A stretch of DNA of 64,000 nucleotides from Hyaloscypha bicolor E. Taxonomy: Eukaryota; Ascomycota; Leotiomycetes; Helotiales; Hyaloscyphaceae. Of this stretch, positions 34,720 through 45,782 are shown one piece after another. The stretch is taken from the NCBI RefSeq assembly GCF_002865645.1, contig NW_020194552.1:248001-312000 (forward strand). Reading direction: 5' to 3'. A program made the translations under genes and the position numbers. How positions within the stretch are numbered: position 1 is the stretch's first letter; each line of letters opens with the position of its first letter. The notes below the pieces were generated by a model that was given only the letters and a program-made list of their open reading frames with translations, made no database searches and was not told where the DNA came from.

Positions 34720-36659
34720 ATGTTGAGCCAATACACCTACATTTTCGTGATCGGCACGTTCTTTGCCATGCTCGATGCCTTCAACAATGGAGCAAGTGCG
34801 TATCTCAGAACCCCTCCTCTTGGTGTCATAATATTGACAGACTGGTAGACGATGTTGCGAACGCCTGGGCGACCAGTGTCTCCTCCAGGTCCATCAGCTA
34901 CAGACAAGCAATGATATTCGGCACCATCTTCGAGATGCTCGGAGCCATCACGGTCGGAGCACGGACAGCAGACACAATTAAGAATGGTATCATTCCAAAC
35001 GCCGCCTTCCAAGGAAATGCCGGAGTTCAAATGCTCGCTTTCACTTGTGCTCTTGCAGCTGCCTCGACATGGGTCATGTGGTGCACACGACACTCTGCCC
35101 ACGTCTCCTCAACCTACTCTCTCATCTCGGCCGTTGCCGGAGTCGGTGTTGCAACTGTCGGAGCCTCAAAGGTACAATGGGGATGGAACAATGGGAAGGG
35201 ACTCGGAGCCATTTTTGCTGGTCTCGGAATGGCACCCGTCATCTCAGGCGGCTTCGCCGCCACCATCTTCATGCTCGTCAAGCTCGTCGTCCACATGCGC
35301 AAGAATCCCGTCCCATGGGCCGTCTTCACCGCACCCTTCTTCTTCTTGATCGCCGGCACAATCTGCACGTTGTCCATTGTCTACAAAGGCTCCCCCAAAC
35401 TCGGCCTGAACAAGAAGCCGGCGTGGTACATCGCTACCGTCACTTTGGGCACTGGTGCTGGTCTCGCTCTCCTGTCAGCAATCTTCTTCGTTCCTTACGT
35501 CCACGCCAAAGTCATCAAGAAAGATAACACCGTCAAATGGTGGATGTTCATCTATGGCCCTGCTCTGTTGAATCGTCCTGCACCAGCTAATGCCGACGTC
35601 GCCAACGTACCCAACTACTCCGTCGTGCAAGAAGACGAAGACCTCGTCGACTCTTCCGCGCGCTCTGTCGAATCCGGCTCCGAGGCAGATGCCAAAAAGA
35701 CGGAAATGGGAATTCAGCCTGTACCCAGCCCAGCCGAGGACAACGAGAAGAAGCTTGTCGCAGGAGAGACCAACCAACCAACCTACAAAGAACTCATGGC
35801 TCAAGGCCAGGACAGACTGCACGCCAAGCTCCTCAAGAAGCGCGGCCCGATCGGTTGGGGCATGCGCACGCTGCGCGATAACCCTATGGGACCAGGACAA
35901 GTCTATGAGATTCAGAACATGAAGATTTTGTTGAAGCGTATCCCGGCCATGGTCACTGTTGGTCTTCTCTACGGCCTGCACTACGACATCCATGCTGCGC
36001 AAACTGGTATCGCTGGTACCCCTGATGGAGCCAGGATGCAGAGGGTTTACGACCACGCGGAGAAATACCCGAACGAGGTCGAGCACACTTATTCTTTTGT
36101 GCAGATTTTGACCGCGTGTACGGCATCTTTTGCACACGGTGCGAATGATATTGGGAACTCGGTTGGACCTTGGGCCGTCATCTACGGTGCGTGGCACACT
36201 GGTACTGCGGCGGCTGCCAAGGCACCCGTGCCAGTCTGGCAGCTGGTTGTCCTGTCTGCGATGATCTCTCTTGGTCTGATTACGTACGGATATAACATCA
36301 TGAAGGGTGCGTCCCCTCCTCCTCTCTTACATTTCCAATTTTTGCTGACAAGAATTTAAATAGTCATGGGCAACAAAATCACCTACCACTCCCCCTCCCG
36401 CGGATCCTCCATGGAAATGGGCGCTGCCATCACCGTGCTCGTCTTCTCGCAATTCTCTCTCCCTGTCTCAACATCCATGTGTATCACTGGTGCTACTGTG
36501 GGTGTCGGTCTCTGCAATGGTACTCTCAAAGCCGTGAACTTTCAGCGAGTCGGCCTTTTGCTCCTCTCTTGGATCGCCACCATCCCCATTGCGGGCACAT
36601 TGGGTGGCGTATTGATGGGCATTGTGCTTAATGCGCCGCACTTTGCTGCTAAGAAGTAA
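34720..36659 (+). CDS. PiT-family phosphate permease, PHO89-like
   Basis: Exons 34,720-34,795, 34,849-36,306 and 36,364-36,659; introns of 53 and 57 bases. The protein has 609 residues. Both copies of the PiT signature are intact: GANDVANAWATSV (split by intron 1) near the N terminus and GANDIGNSVGP in the second half. About ten to twelve hydrophobic segments lie in two blocks around a long acidic cytosolic loop at about 285-390. The C terminus ends APHFAAKK. The family imports phosphate with sodium or protons across the plasma membrane and in fungi is induced by phosphate shortage, which fits the CACGTG site upstream. Length is usual for fungal members. Confidence 0.94.
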
Positions 36660-37933
36660 ATGGGCTTTTGGGGGCTAGGAGAGTTGAGGAGAGGAGGTCG
36701 CTTTGTATATAGTTGTAAGCGATTCTTGGAGCTGTGGTGTTTGAAGGGGATAGAGGTTGGTCAGGAATGAAGCGATAACAATCATTGTAATAGCAAACAA
36801 CCATCCAGTTATACTGTGGTTCACTTTGCAGCCCCAATCATGTTTATACTCCGCAAGCCCAAGTAGGCGTATCGACGTACGAACAGGAAGACAAGCTTGC
36901 GGAGAAGTCGAGGCGGTAGTCTAAGTAAGCGAGCCCCTGAATGAAAAAGAACGGCCACGTTGACGGCAGATAATGGATTGAATTAGCTGTGAGAATTGGG
37001 ATTCTAGCTGTGAGATTATATTGATTTATGTGGCGTAGACTTGAAGTTCAACAGATCTGTACTTCGGTATCTCACAACTGTCCATGCCATCAAAGCCTGC
37101 TGGACGCATTATTATCACGTGACCAATTACCAAGGTCAATGACGAGTGTGCTTGCAGTTATGCAATACCCCCTCGTGGAAACTACGCATCTTTATTAGGA
37201 TTCAGAACACATCTTTGCAATCGCTGTGCGCATTGGTTCTGGCAGACAGAAGCCTCGGCACACTTGTGGGCGCCTGAGATACATGAAAGCTTTACGAAGC
37301 CAGTAACTATCACACGGATAATCTCAACTAGAAAAATTGATGACGCACGCGAAGATGACAAAAGACATGGGTATCATGGAAAATTGGGCAAATACATGAA
37401 GTACGGCACTACGAGGTGTGTACTTTAAGTACTTTTGCAAGTTCGCATTTTAATGTTCTGATCCTTGACGACCACCTAAGAACCTGCCCTAGACTTTGGC
37501 CATGCAGTTATAGCTGTATTTGGTATAGTCGAGAGGAATGGCCGCTGAACATGGACCGGGGATCAAGATAGGCACGACGTAGCAGCCACCAAATATTAGG
37601 AAAAGAGATACAGAATAGAAATGCAAATCAAGGAGATAACAGAGAATGAAGACAAACATCTGCCACTATATATGACTTCATGACCAATCCACACTTCTGC
37701 CAACAGCAATAGAAAGAATATAGATTATGTAATTGCTATAGAGGGATGAAGTGCTGTCCCTAGACATGGTAGTGGACGCTATCAATAAGTATAATGTAGG
37801 ACCTTCTCATTGAGAGCAAATATCGGATTACATGTGAGATTAGGGGCGACTCTGGGCTTGCGAAACTTGCAACGATACACAGAAGGGCCGTATGCCATCG
37901 CTTCACCCTTTCAAGATCCACACCAAAGGAGCC
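36660..37933. other. Convergent intergenic region, 1.3 kb
   Basis: 3' flanks of the permease and MFS genes. No supportable feature. Confidence 0.6.
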
Positions 37934-39657
37934 TCAGTCCTCCGCGGAATGCTCAACAGCTATTGCCTTTTCCTTCTGTTCGTTTTCTGCCAGTCTCTGT
38001 TCTAGATCATGGGTCTCAAAGTCCTCCTTCCTCATTGTCGGAACAAACCAGGACGAACCGCTAAACAAGGCGTTCATCTCCTCCAGTGGGCGCTTCGCAG
38101 TCTCAGGCATAAACGCCCAGAAGAAGATGGCATTAGTAAAGTTGCATACAACAAACAGCAGAAAGTAGCGCCAGTTGATGCTGTTGATAGCTGGGCTAGT
38201 GACTTGTCCGATCATCGTGTTGAAGGCGAATGAGACCATCGCGCCGAGAGAAACACCTTTGGATCTGGTCTTGGTATCGAAAATCTCAGCAGGAATTATC
38301 CACGAGAGAGAGCCACACGTGAATGAGAACGATATCTGGTACACCCAATTCGTCGCGATAAAAGCCCAGCCTAAGGAATGTTGACTCGAGCGCGACGCGT
38401 TTGGAAAAGAGGCGATTGCGGCTGTGACGATGATGAAACAGAGACAGTTAATCAGGTTGCCAATGATCAAGGGCCATCGGCGGCCAAGTCGGTCGATGAA
38501 GAGAATCGTGCAAAGAATTGCCAGAGTTGATAGAATGTTGCTAACGCCTTGGTACTTCAACGCATCTTGAGTAGGGATCTCCAAGGTGGCGTAAATTTGC
38601 GGGGAGAAGTATTGAATTGCTGATACACCAGTCATCTGTACAGATGCTTGGAGAGCCGTTACAAGAACGAGACGTCGGAAGCTTGACCTGTTCGTAAACA
38701 AATCGTGATACCCTTTAGCAGAGTTTTCATGCTCGTGGGCGATGGCAGCTTCGATCTGCTCATATTCGGATCGCACCCAGACGTCCTGGTCGTTACCGCT
38801 GGCGTGTAGTCGAGCTAGTGTTTCCAAGCCTTGTTCCGACTTGCCGTGATCGATGAGCCATCTTGGAGACTCTGGGAAGAGAAGAATAAGAATGGCCAAT
38901 ATTCCAGCAGGAACAATCTGGATTCCAAGGGGAATGCGCCATTGGTTGTTGTTTGTAGGACCAAGGTGGAGATTGGTGCCATAGGTAGTCCAAGCTATGA
39001 AAGGTTCAGCGCCGTTGAGGTATTCCGGGAATAAAGACACTTACCAGCGACAGTGGCTCCAATGGCTAACATAAACTGTTGGAGACCTGTGATACGTCCA
39101 CGAATAGAAGGATGAGCAATCTCGGCTTGGTATAGTGGAATGATCATAACCATGATCCCAACACCCAATCCCGCAATAAGTCTTCCAGAGTACAAAAACC
39201 CGAGATTCTGAGCAGCTGACTGGAGGCCGCCTCCTAAGCAGAAGACGATGGCACCCATCATAATGGTCATTCTGCGACCAAACCAATCACCAGCAGGTCC
39301 GGCAATAGCAGCACCAACGAAGGCGCCGCCGGTAAAAACAGAGACCACAGCGCCGCTGAACAAAAAATTAGCTCCCATCGCAAGCTGGATACGGTATGGA
39401 CGTACACCTCATTTGCGCCTGGATTTTTGAAAGTAGACTCAAAGGATTTGGATGCGACGACGCCACCAATCACACCGAGATCGTATCTACAAGCTTCAGC
39501 GGCCGAGTTTTCGAACTTTGTCCCAAGATGCGTACCCAAAAAGGAACGAGCCTAACGAAGCAAAAACACCAACCAAAAACTATTTCGTGGTATTAGAAGA
39601 TGCCAGAGTAAGTTACACGGGACAACTTACTTGGTAGGTCCTAGGATTGATTGCCAT
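37934..39657 (-). CDS. MFS sugar transporter, five exons
   Basis: Exons 39,657-39,631, 39,579-39,536, 39,486-39,406, 39,355-39,045 and 38,994-37,934, with introns of 49-51 bases, all GT/AG. The protein has 507 residues. Sugar-porter signatures are complete: FGYDLGVIGGV in helix 1, DWFGRR, GRLIAGLGVGIM, PESPRWL, DRLGRRWPLIIG and PETAKRPLEEMN. Twelve helices are expected and the central loop is intact. It is a proton-coupled sugar importer of the plasma membrane; substrate is uncertain (mono- or disaccharide). The small first exons were placed using the conserved helix 1 sequence. It diverges from the GH3 gene and is likely co-regulated with it, although a transposon-like insert now lies between them. 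Confidence 0.93.
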
Positions 39658-39790
39658 GTTGGGAGGCAAATGGGTGACTTGTAAAGAAACCGGGGATAGG
39701 AAGGGTTGCCTGCTCGTATGTTGAGGAAGTTGAGTAGAGACAACACTGACGTCGAGAGATGTCGAGAGGGATGTCGAGAAGGTCGCGAGT

Positions 39791-39796
39791 TATATA
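39791..39796 (-). promoter_or_regulatory. TATA box of the MFS transporter
   Basis: TATATA within GGCTATATAACTCG on the minus strand, 134 bases upstream of the ATG. Confidence 0.45.
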
Positions 39797-40256
39797 GCCT
39801 TCTGCTAGAGAATCCGACCGTATGGCACCGAGCGGGGTCCCCAGTCCCCACAGCCGCTAGCGTGCCTCAGCTTGATAGAATGTTGGATCATGACTCCAGT
39901 AATGCAGTATACTAGCCGGGAATCATCCCAGCCGCATGGATAAAAAGTCAGGTTAATTGCTTGACTTGACAGACCAAAGACTATTCGACAGAAGTGAGAC
40001 ATGAATAGTCCGTGTCGTCTCTCATTTGTGCGCATAGGCTTGACACCGGGACCATCTTCGGTAGAGGGGGTGTTCTCGGACGGCAGTGGAGAGAGAGACA
40101 ACGTGTGGCATTTTCGTGAGACAGGCGCAGCCGATACTTCCCGACTAGCGTATTCTTGGAATAGGGGCTGCTAGTGGTCATTTACAATGGCGCAAACGCA
40201 TTAGTCAGTTGCAGTTGCTGCCGATATTCCCCAGGCGATCAAATCGCCTACGAGTG

Positions 40257-41051
40257 CAGTCGATCCGATCCAAAAGCGACAAAAAAAAAAAGTCTACCAA
40301 AATACTAATTGATATAAATCATATTAATCGGAACTATCGTATATCTTATAGTAATTATTTCCTTGGTCTCCGATTTTTAATACCTTTAATATTACAGAAG
40401 TTACAAAGCACGTGACCATTTTTATACGAGCTCGCATAGAAATTTTGGCGTTTTGTAAGAGTAAAAAATCACATCTCGTATAGTATACGAGGCTGCACGT
40501 GATTAAAATCATAAACTTTTTATACTTTATATTCTCTTTAGTAATAACTCTTAAATTTAAGCTCTTACTAGATATACCAAGCTTATAGAAGCTTAAGGAG
40601 CTTTATAAGACCTTATAAGTCTAAGTTTAATTTATTATTTACTTAGGTACACGTGACTTTCGTGAAATATTTTGGCGTTTTGTATGGTCAGAAATCAAAA
40701 AAGTAAGAAACGTCCGTACACTTCAAAACTCGATTACTAATTAATCACAAATCGCATTAAAAATCTGATTAATAGGTTTTATTCGCTTGCTTCTTCTCTA
40801 TAATTGCATTACTTAGTATTAATTACTCGGTGTCGTATGGATACGGGTACTAGGGAGCTTAGCTTCGCTTACTCAGCGGCCCCCTTTTAGTTAGCTAGAT
40901 CCAGAGGCTCCCTTCAGAGCTTCTTTTAATCAGACAACCATTTATGCAAAATCACTGTTCCTTGCTATTTGCAATACTCGGGGTTGTGATTAAAAAGTTA
41001 TTATGGATATAAAAGGGCGACCGTTTTGTCGCTTTTGGATCGGACCGACTG
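40257..41051. mobile_element. 795-bp non-autonomous inverted-repeat element (MITE-like)
   Basis: The ends are 28-base inverted repeats: 40,257-40,284 (starts cagtcgatccgatcc) and 41,024-41,051, which match with one mismatch when inverted. The interior is AT-rich, has no transposase frame and contains two copies of a segment with CACGTGAC followed by ttttggcgttttgta (about 40,409-40,460 and 40,650-40,690). The CAGTCG start resembles Tc1/Fot1-type fungal DNA transposons. TA follows the right end, but TG precedes the left, so no clean TA duplication is seen. It lies in the divergent promoter of the MFS and GH3 genes. Confidence 0.75.
41008..41015 (+). promoter_or_regulatory. TATAAAAG inside the element, facing the GH3 gene
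   Basis: A consensus TATA box lies 36 bases inside the right end of the inverted-repeat element, 332 bases upstream of the GH3 ATG. No better TATA box lies nearer the gene. Confidence 0.35.
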
Positions 41052-41346
41052 TATGACGCGGAATGTCGGCACTGCAGGACTTTATTTGCTCCACGGATTG
41101 TTTTTACGACACGACACGACATCCAAAAAACGACTTTGGTGTTTGGAAGCTGTAGGTGGACTTTCCGACATCATGTGCTCCCAGTCCCTGAGCGTGTAGA
41201 CGGAAACAGACCTAGATCTTAACTTAGTCTCCGCTTCATTAAGGGGAACTGCTTTCTAGCCTGCTTCATCTCTCTTCACCACGAACCATTTCCATTTCTC
41301 CCAGAACCCCAGACCTTTGAGAACACACCCTTTAGACGACATCAAG

Positions 41347-43599
41347 ATGTTGACCACTACAGGCTCTACTTTGCTCAGAGATCCCCATCTGACAGACACG
41401 GTAATACCGACATACACATTTCAGCAGGCAGTTCAAGCCCTTGAAAACGGAGAGCCTTTGTCTCAAACAACGCAAAGACTGCTCTCGGAATTGAGTAAAG
41501 TCGAGTGTCTCTACCTCCTCGATGGCGATGTGCCATTCTACGAAGGCCTACGAGGAATCCTTTGTGACCGCTACAACCGGGTGCCTTTTGTTATGGGCGC
41601 AATCCCACGTCTGGAGATCCCCGGCATCCGCTTCACAGACGGTCCTCGTGGAGTTGTCATGGGCGCCTCGACGGCCTTCCCGGTGTCCATGGCTCGCGGC
41701 GCAACCTGGGATATCGCGTTGGAGCGACGTATCGGCGATGCAATCGGTCTGGAAGCAAAGGCACAGGGTGCGAATTATTTCGCCGGGGTGTGCGTCAATT
41801 TGCCGCGCCATCCTGCATGGGGTCGTATTCAAGAGACGTACAGCGAAGATCCTATACTCTTGGGGGAGTTCGGTCTTGCCCTTGCACAAGGTGTGCAGGG
41901 CCATATCATGGCTTGTGTTAAGCACTTTGCGCTGAACTCGATGGAGAATGCTCGCTTTCGAGTAGATGTGAAGGTTGAGGAGAACGTTCTGCATGAAGTC
42001 TATCTCCCGCATTTTAGGCGCATCATCGAGGGTGGCGTGGCATCTGTGATGTCCTCCTACAACGCAGTGAACGGCGAATGGGCTGGTCAAAGTCAACTTC
42101 TGCTCACGGACATTCTACGACACGGGTATAAATTCGATGGGTTCGTCATTTCAGACTTCATTTTTGGTCTTCGAGATGCCCCACTTTCATTGAAAAATGG
42201 TCTGGATATCGAGGCTCCCTTCAGACAACAGAGGGCCATGCACCTTATGGAAGCGTTGAAATCCGGAGAGCTTGACTGGTCGGTTGTAGACATGGCTTGT
42301 TCAAGAATACTACGGAAGCAGCTTGAGTTCGCAGCGAACATTGGTGCAAGTAAAGCCGAATCCTCCGTCGTGTTCTGCGAGGAACATAGGACATTGGCTC
42401 GGGAGGTAGCAGGTCGATCAATCGTTCTACTGAAGAATGAACCAGTTGAAGTTGATGCCAAGCCTCTGCTACCACTCGATCCAAGGAAGGTATCGAGAAT
42501 TGCCGTGGTCGGACGACTGGCCAATGTTCCAAATACTGGTGACAGGGGTTCGTCTCAAGTCTTTGCTCCTCATGTGGTGACGCCAGTCGAAGGATTGAGG
42601 GCCGCATTTCCCCAAGCTGATGTTATCCTCGAGGAAACTGATTCGGTGGAACGGGCAAGGGAGCTTGCAGAAAAGGTCGATCTCGTTATTTGTGTGGTAG
42701 GATATGATGCGACTGACGAAGGTGAATACGTTGTTCCATCGTTACAGTCTGATGTTTGCCTGCTAGACTTGTTGCCTCCTGCCGAAACAATGGAAGAGAA
42801 AGAAACGCTGGCCATAGTGAAGGGAGATGCAAGCGATGGCAAGCTGGAATCTGCACTTGAGGTTGGGGCTGGTGGGGACCGCAGATCGCTCAGGTTGCGA
42901 TCTCAAGATGCTGAATTGATCGCAGCCGTCACTGCTGCGAATCCACACACGGTTGTGTCCATAATAGCGGCAGGTGCCGTTATCATGGAGGAATGGATAG
43001 ACCAGGTCCCTTCATTGGTTATGAGTTGGTATGCGGGCTCAGAAGGTGGCCACGGTCTGGCTGATGTTTTGCTTGGCCACATTGATGCTAGTGGGAGGTT
43101 GCCTTTCTCTATTTCCAAAGACGAGAGCCATCTTCCATACTTTGACATTGACGCGACAGAGATCAAATATGATCGTTGGCATGGCCAGAACCTGCTCGAC
43201 AAGCTTGGTCAAGAAGCTAGATTTCCCTTAGGTTTTGGCCTGTCATACACCACCTTCTCCATCACAGATCTTCGCATCGGCGCTTTGGGCTGCGGCGATG
43301 TTATGGACACCATGCAGATTCATGTTGATGTCGCAAATACTGGGCCGCGTGGCGGAAGGCATGTTCTTCAAGTCTATGGACTCGTAAAGATGCCCGACTT
43401 CCCGTCTCGAGTGCTCTTGGGCTTCCTTCCGGTAGACTTGGATATCGGACAACTCAAGGGTGTCACAATAGACGTATCGGTAAGACCTCTTCAGCGGTGG
43501 GTGGCTGGTGAATTTGTGTTACCAGGCCAGGAGGTCACAATCGAGGTGGCAGCTTTTGCGGGCGATTCCAAGGCAGTACGAGGAATTACCTGGTTATAA
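41347..43599 (+). CDS. GH3 beta-glucosidase, probably intracellular
   Basis: Single exon, 750 residues from ATG 41,347; the frame is open ten codons further up but has no ATG there. Domains: GH3 TIM barrel (about 60-330) with FTDGPRG, the KHFALNS substrate-binding block and nucleophile Asp270 in GFVISDF; an alpha/beta sandwich (about 370-620) with SWYAGSEGGHGLADVLLG; and a fibronectin-III-like C-terminal domain with FPLGFGLSYTTF. The nucleophile block has SDF where many members have SDW. There is no signal peptide, so it should cleave imported beta-linked oligosaccharides in the cytosol, matching the neighbouring sugar transporter. A substrate other than glucosides (xylosides, for example) is possible. 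Confidence 0.92.
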   Translation: MLTTTGSTLLRDPHLTDTVIPTYTFQQAVQALENGEPLSQTTQRLLSELSKVECLYLLDGDVPFYEGLRGILCDRYNRVPFVMGAIPRLEIPGIRFTDGPRGVVMGASTAFPVSMARGATWDIALERRIGDAIGLEAKAQGANYFAGVCVNLPRHPAWGRIQETYSEDPILLGEFGLALAQGVQGHIMACVKHFALNSMENARFRVDVKVEENVLHEVYLPHFRRIIEGGVASVMSSYNAVNGEWAGQSQLLLTDILRHGYKFDGFVISDFIFGLRDAPLSLKNGLDIEAPFRQQRAMHLMEALKSGELDWSVVDMACSRILRKQLEFAANIGASKAESSVVFCEEHRTLAREVAGRSIVLLKNEPVEVDAKPLLPLDPRKVSRIAVVGRLANVPNTGDRGSSQVFAPHVVTPVEGLRAAFPQADVILEETDSVERARELAEKVDLVICVVGYDATDEGEYVVPSLQSDVCLLDLLPPAETMEEKETLAIVKGDASDGKLESALEVGAGGDRRSLRLRSQDAELIAAVTAANPHTVVSIIAAGAVIMEEWIDQVPSLVMSWYAGSEGGHGLADVLLGHIDASGRLPFSISKDESHLPYFDIDATEIKYDRWHGQNLLDKLGQEARFPLGFGLSYTTFSITDLRIGALGCGDVMDTMQIHVDVANTGPRGGRHVLQVYGLVKMPDFPSRVLLGFLPVDLDIGQLKGVTIDVSVRPLQRWVAGEFVLPGQEVTIEVAAFAGDSKAVRGITWL

Positions 43600-43871
43600 A
43601 GAGCGAAATGGCGGTCCGCGTTAGATGATAGATGAATCATAAAGGTGTAACATTGGTTGTCTTCTGACATATACCAAGAAAATTTACATTTCATAATCAC
43701 ACAATGATTACAGTGGAAAGTTTGAGGAGTCACGGTCAGCGTAGATGGAGAATTATAAGTAGCTCAGATACCGGTAGAACAGTAAGAATTCATTCACCTG
43801 CATGTCGAGCATTATGGTTTCTTATTAATATACGTATGGCATCTTCCTACAGCAAACATTCGAGAGCGTCT
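43600..43871. other. Short convergent intergenic region
   Basis: 272 bases between the stops of the GH3 and Zn2Cys6 genes, which face each other. Confidence 0.7.
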
Positions 43872-45650
43872 TCATTGTTGCTGGTAAATATTCGAGAAAA
43901 GGCGGTTCAAAATATCGATAGTAATAGCTAGTTCTGCGCAATCGGTACTCCAGAACTGGAGCATCAAAATAGTAGCTTCGACAGCCTCCTGCCAGTTTGG
44001 TGGTAATAATTCAGATGTGGACGAAACCTGGGCGCCTGCAAGCAAGATACATGCGCTTCGAGCAGAAGACCGCACCATTAACCAAGTACCGTGATGCCTG
44101 TGGTAGAATCCTGGTCGGTTGATACTCAATCTCTCAAGATGGAAAGCGAAGCCTCTGGCCGCCCACTCTCTGACTCTTGGTGCATCTTCCTCGTCGTTGA
44201 CTACCGCGAAGACGAACGGCCATGAAATCAGCTCATGGAAATATGTGGTGCGCCCTCTGAGAACGAATCTAAGAATATCACCGTCATCTCCTGTTGGTAA
44301 CTCATGTTCCGCAATGCTCACACTAGGTGGCAATGAATCTTGCCAAGCTATGACTTGCTGAACTTTTTCGTCAGCTATATCGGCTAGAGCATCAAGCACC
44401 TGAGCCGGTGTCTCGGCCACCAGGCTTCTCATTTCGTTCTTTACTGCTATCTCCAATCTCCAAAGTGAGATTTCAGATAGATAGAAGTACCAGGCTCGGA
44501 GACTGTCGCCTTCGTAACTTTCAGAACAGCTCGGAAAGGTTCGTGGTGTGTTAAGACCCACGTCGCCGAAATCAGGGAGGCCTAACTCCCACCTCAACTC
44601 CCTCTCTGACTTCCATGCAGACCAATAAATGCTTCCTTCCGCTTCCACGGTGGACCCGGACTCGCCGTCACTTAGGGGGTCAGGTTGGTCACAGTATGTG
44701 AAACTCTGACAGATAGCGAGCGACTGCAGAAACATGCGCCATGCGTCGAACGGCCGTAGAGTGGACATCAGAAAAACACCTGCGAGAAATAGACACTGCG
44801 CCTGTACAACGCCTGCAGACCCCAATGTGGGACCAAGTCGCTTTAGTGATGCCACGAATAAGGCATTAGGAGTTGACAAATGAAATTCATCATCGGTGGA
44901 GACAGAAGGGCTGAGCAAAGGACGAGCCAGAGCACCATTCGCGCAAACAAGAAGTACCAGACATGATTCGGAATCCCAGCCCACCCCTTCCTGGCAGACT
45001 TTGCGAACTAAACGTCGAGTACTCTGCTCATCCAAGACTGGATTCTTGCAATGGCCATGACGGAAGAAGGCATCTAGCCACTGATTACATGCTGGTGGAT
45101 GGAGCTCGTGGCTGATAGCCGATGCCTGTGTGGTGGAACATATTGGGGCTGGGCTGCAATGACTAGGAGTTGGCGTGACAGGCAGAGTCAGGGGCTGAAA
45201 AATTGGCCACTTCAGAATTGCATCCAGGTTTTCTGGCAAGAAGTTTCCGAGCGGTTTTTTGTGATGTGGATGTGCATTTTTGCTGCTGCCATTCTCATGG
45301 TGGAGGTGTGAGAGCTGGGGAATGGAATCGATCTTCCGTTCTAGACTGTCTAGCCGCTCGATGATCGCAATGCTTGCCGGATCAAAGGTGGATAGGGAGG
45401 CAGGATCTGAGTTGCACACGGCTCCGATGCTCTCGCAAAACGAACAAGAAGGCTTTTTCTGATCACACTTTGTTCGCCGAGCACGGCAAACCTGACATGC
45501 CGTAACCGCTCTTTTCCTCGGATAGGCGGCACTTCCCCTGCTAATTGAGATGGATCTCTTGGTTGAAGAAGGAGAGCGGATCTGACTCTGCGATAAGGAG
45601 GAGGAGCGTTCCTGCTGCATAGCGAGCATGAGCATGAGCATAATCAGCAT
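43872..45650 (-). CDS. Zn2Cys6 fungal transcription factor
   Basis: Single exon, 592 residues from ATG 45,650. The frame is open to ATG 45,782, but a TATATA box at 45,678 lies between, so a start among the in-frame ATGs at 45,650-45,620 is more likely. The GAL4-type domain C-x2-C-x6-C-x6-C-x2-C-x6-C (CQVCRARRTKCDQKKPSC and on) is at about 52-79, preceded by a basic serine-rich tail. The middle region (WDSESCLVLLVCANGALA and following helices) fits the regulatory region common in this class. It binds DNA in the nucleus. Adjacency to the GH3 and MFS genes suggests it regulates them; this is inference. Confidence 0.9.
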   Translation of the reverse strand: MLIMLMLMLAMQQERSSSLSQSQIRSPSSTKRSISISRGSAAYPRKRAVTACQVCRARRTKCDQKKPSCSFCESIGAVCNSDPASLSTFDPASIAIIERLDSLERKIDSIPQLSHLHHENGSSKNAHPHHKKPLGNFLPENLDAILKWPIFQPLTLPVTPTPSHCSPAPICSTTQASAISHELHPPACNQWLDAFFRHGHCKNPVLDEQSTRRLVRKVCQEGVGWDSESCLVLLVCANGALARPLLSPSVSTDDEFHLSTPNALFVASLKRLGPTLGSAGVVQAQCLFLAGVFLMSTLRPFDAWRMFLQSLAICQSFTYCDQPDPLSDGESGSTVEAEGSIYWSAWKSERELRWELGLPDFGDVGLNTPRTFPSCSESYEGDSLRAWYFYLSEISLWRLEIAVKNEMRSLVAETPAQVLDALADIADEKVQQVIAWQDSLPPSVSIAEHELPTGDDGDILRFVLRGRTTYFHELISWPFVFAVVNDEEDAPRVREWAARGFAFHLERLSINRPGFYHRHHGTWLMVRSSARSACILLAGAQVSSTSELLPPNWQEAVEATILMLQFWSTDCAELAITIDILNRLFSNIYQQQ

Positions 45651-45677
45651 TAGCGAATGGTGCGGATTATCGGGCCA

Positions 45678-45683
45678 TATATA
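45678..45683 (-). promoter_or_regulatory. TATA box of the Zn2Cys6 gene
   Basis: TATATA 28 bases before ATG 45,650. It argues against use of the upstream ATG at 45,782. Confidence 0.45.
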
Positions 45684-45782
45684 CGAAGTACGGGAGGGTG
45701 GAGAGCGGTAGAGAGCGGTAGTGAGTGGTGGTGAGCTTTGGCCCAGCCACCAACGGAAACCCCGCACCAAACACAGGTCCAA

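Noticed and set aside
45651..45782. Upstream ATG adding 44 residues to the Zn2Cys6 protein
   Set aside because: A TATA box lies downstream of it and the added residues look unlike protein.
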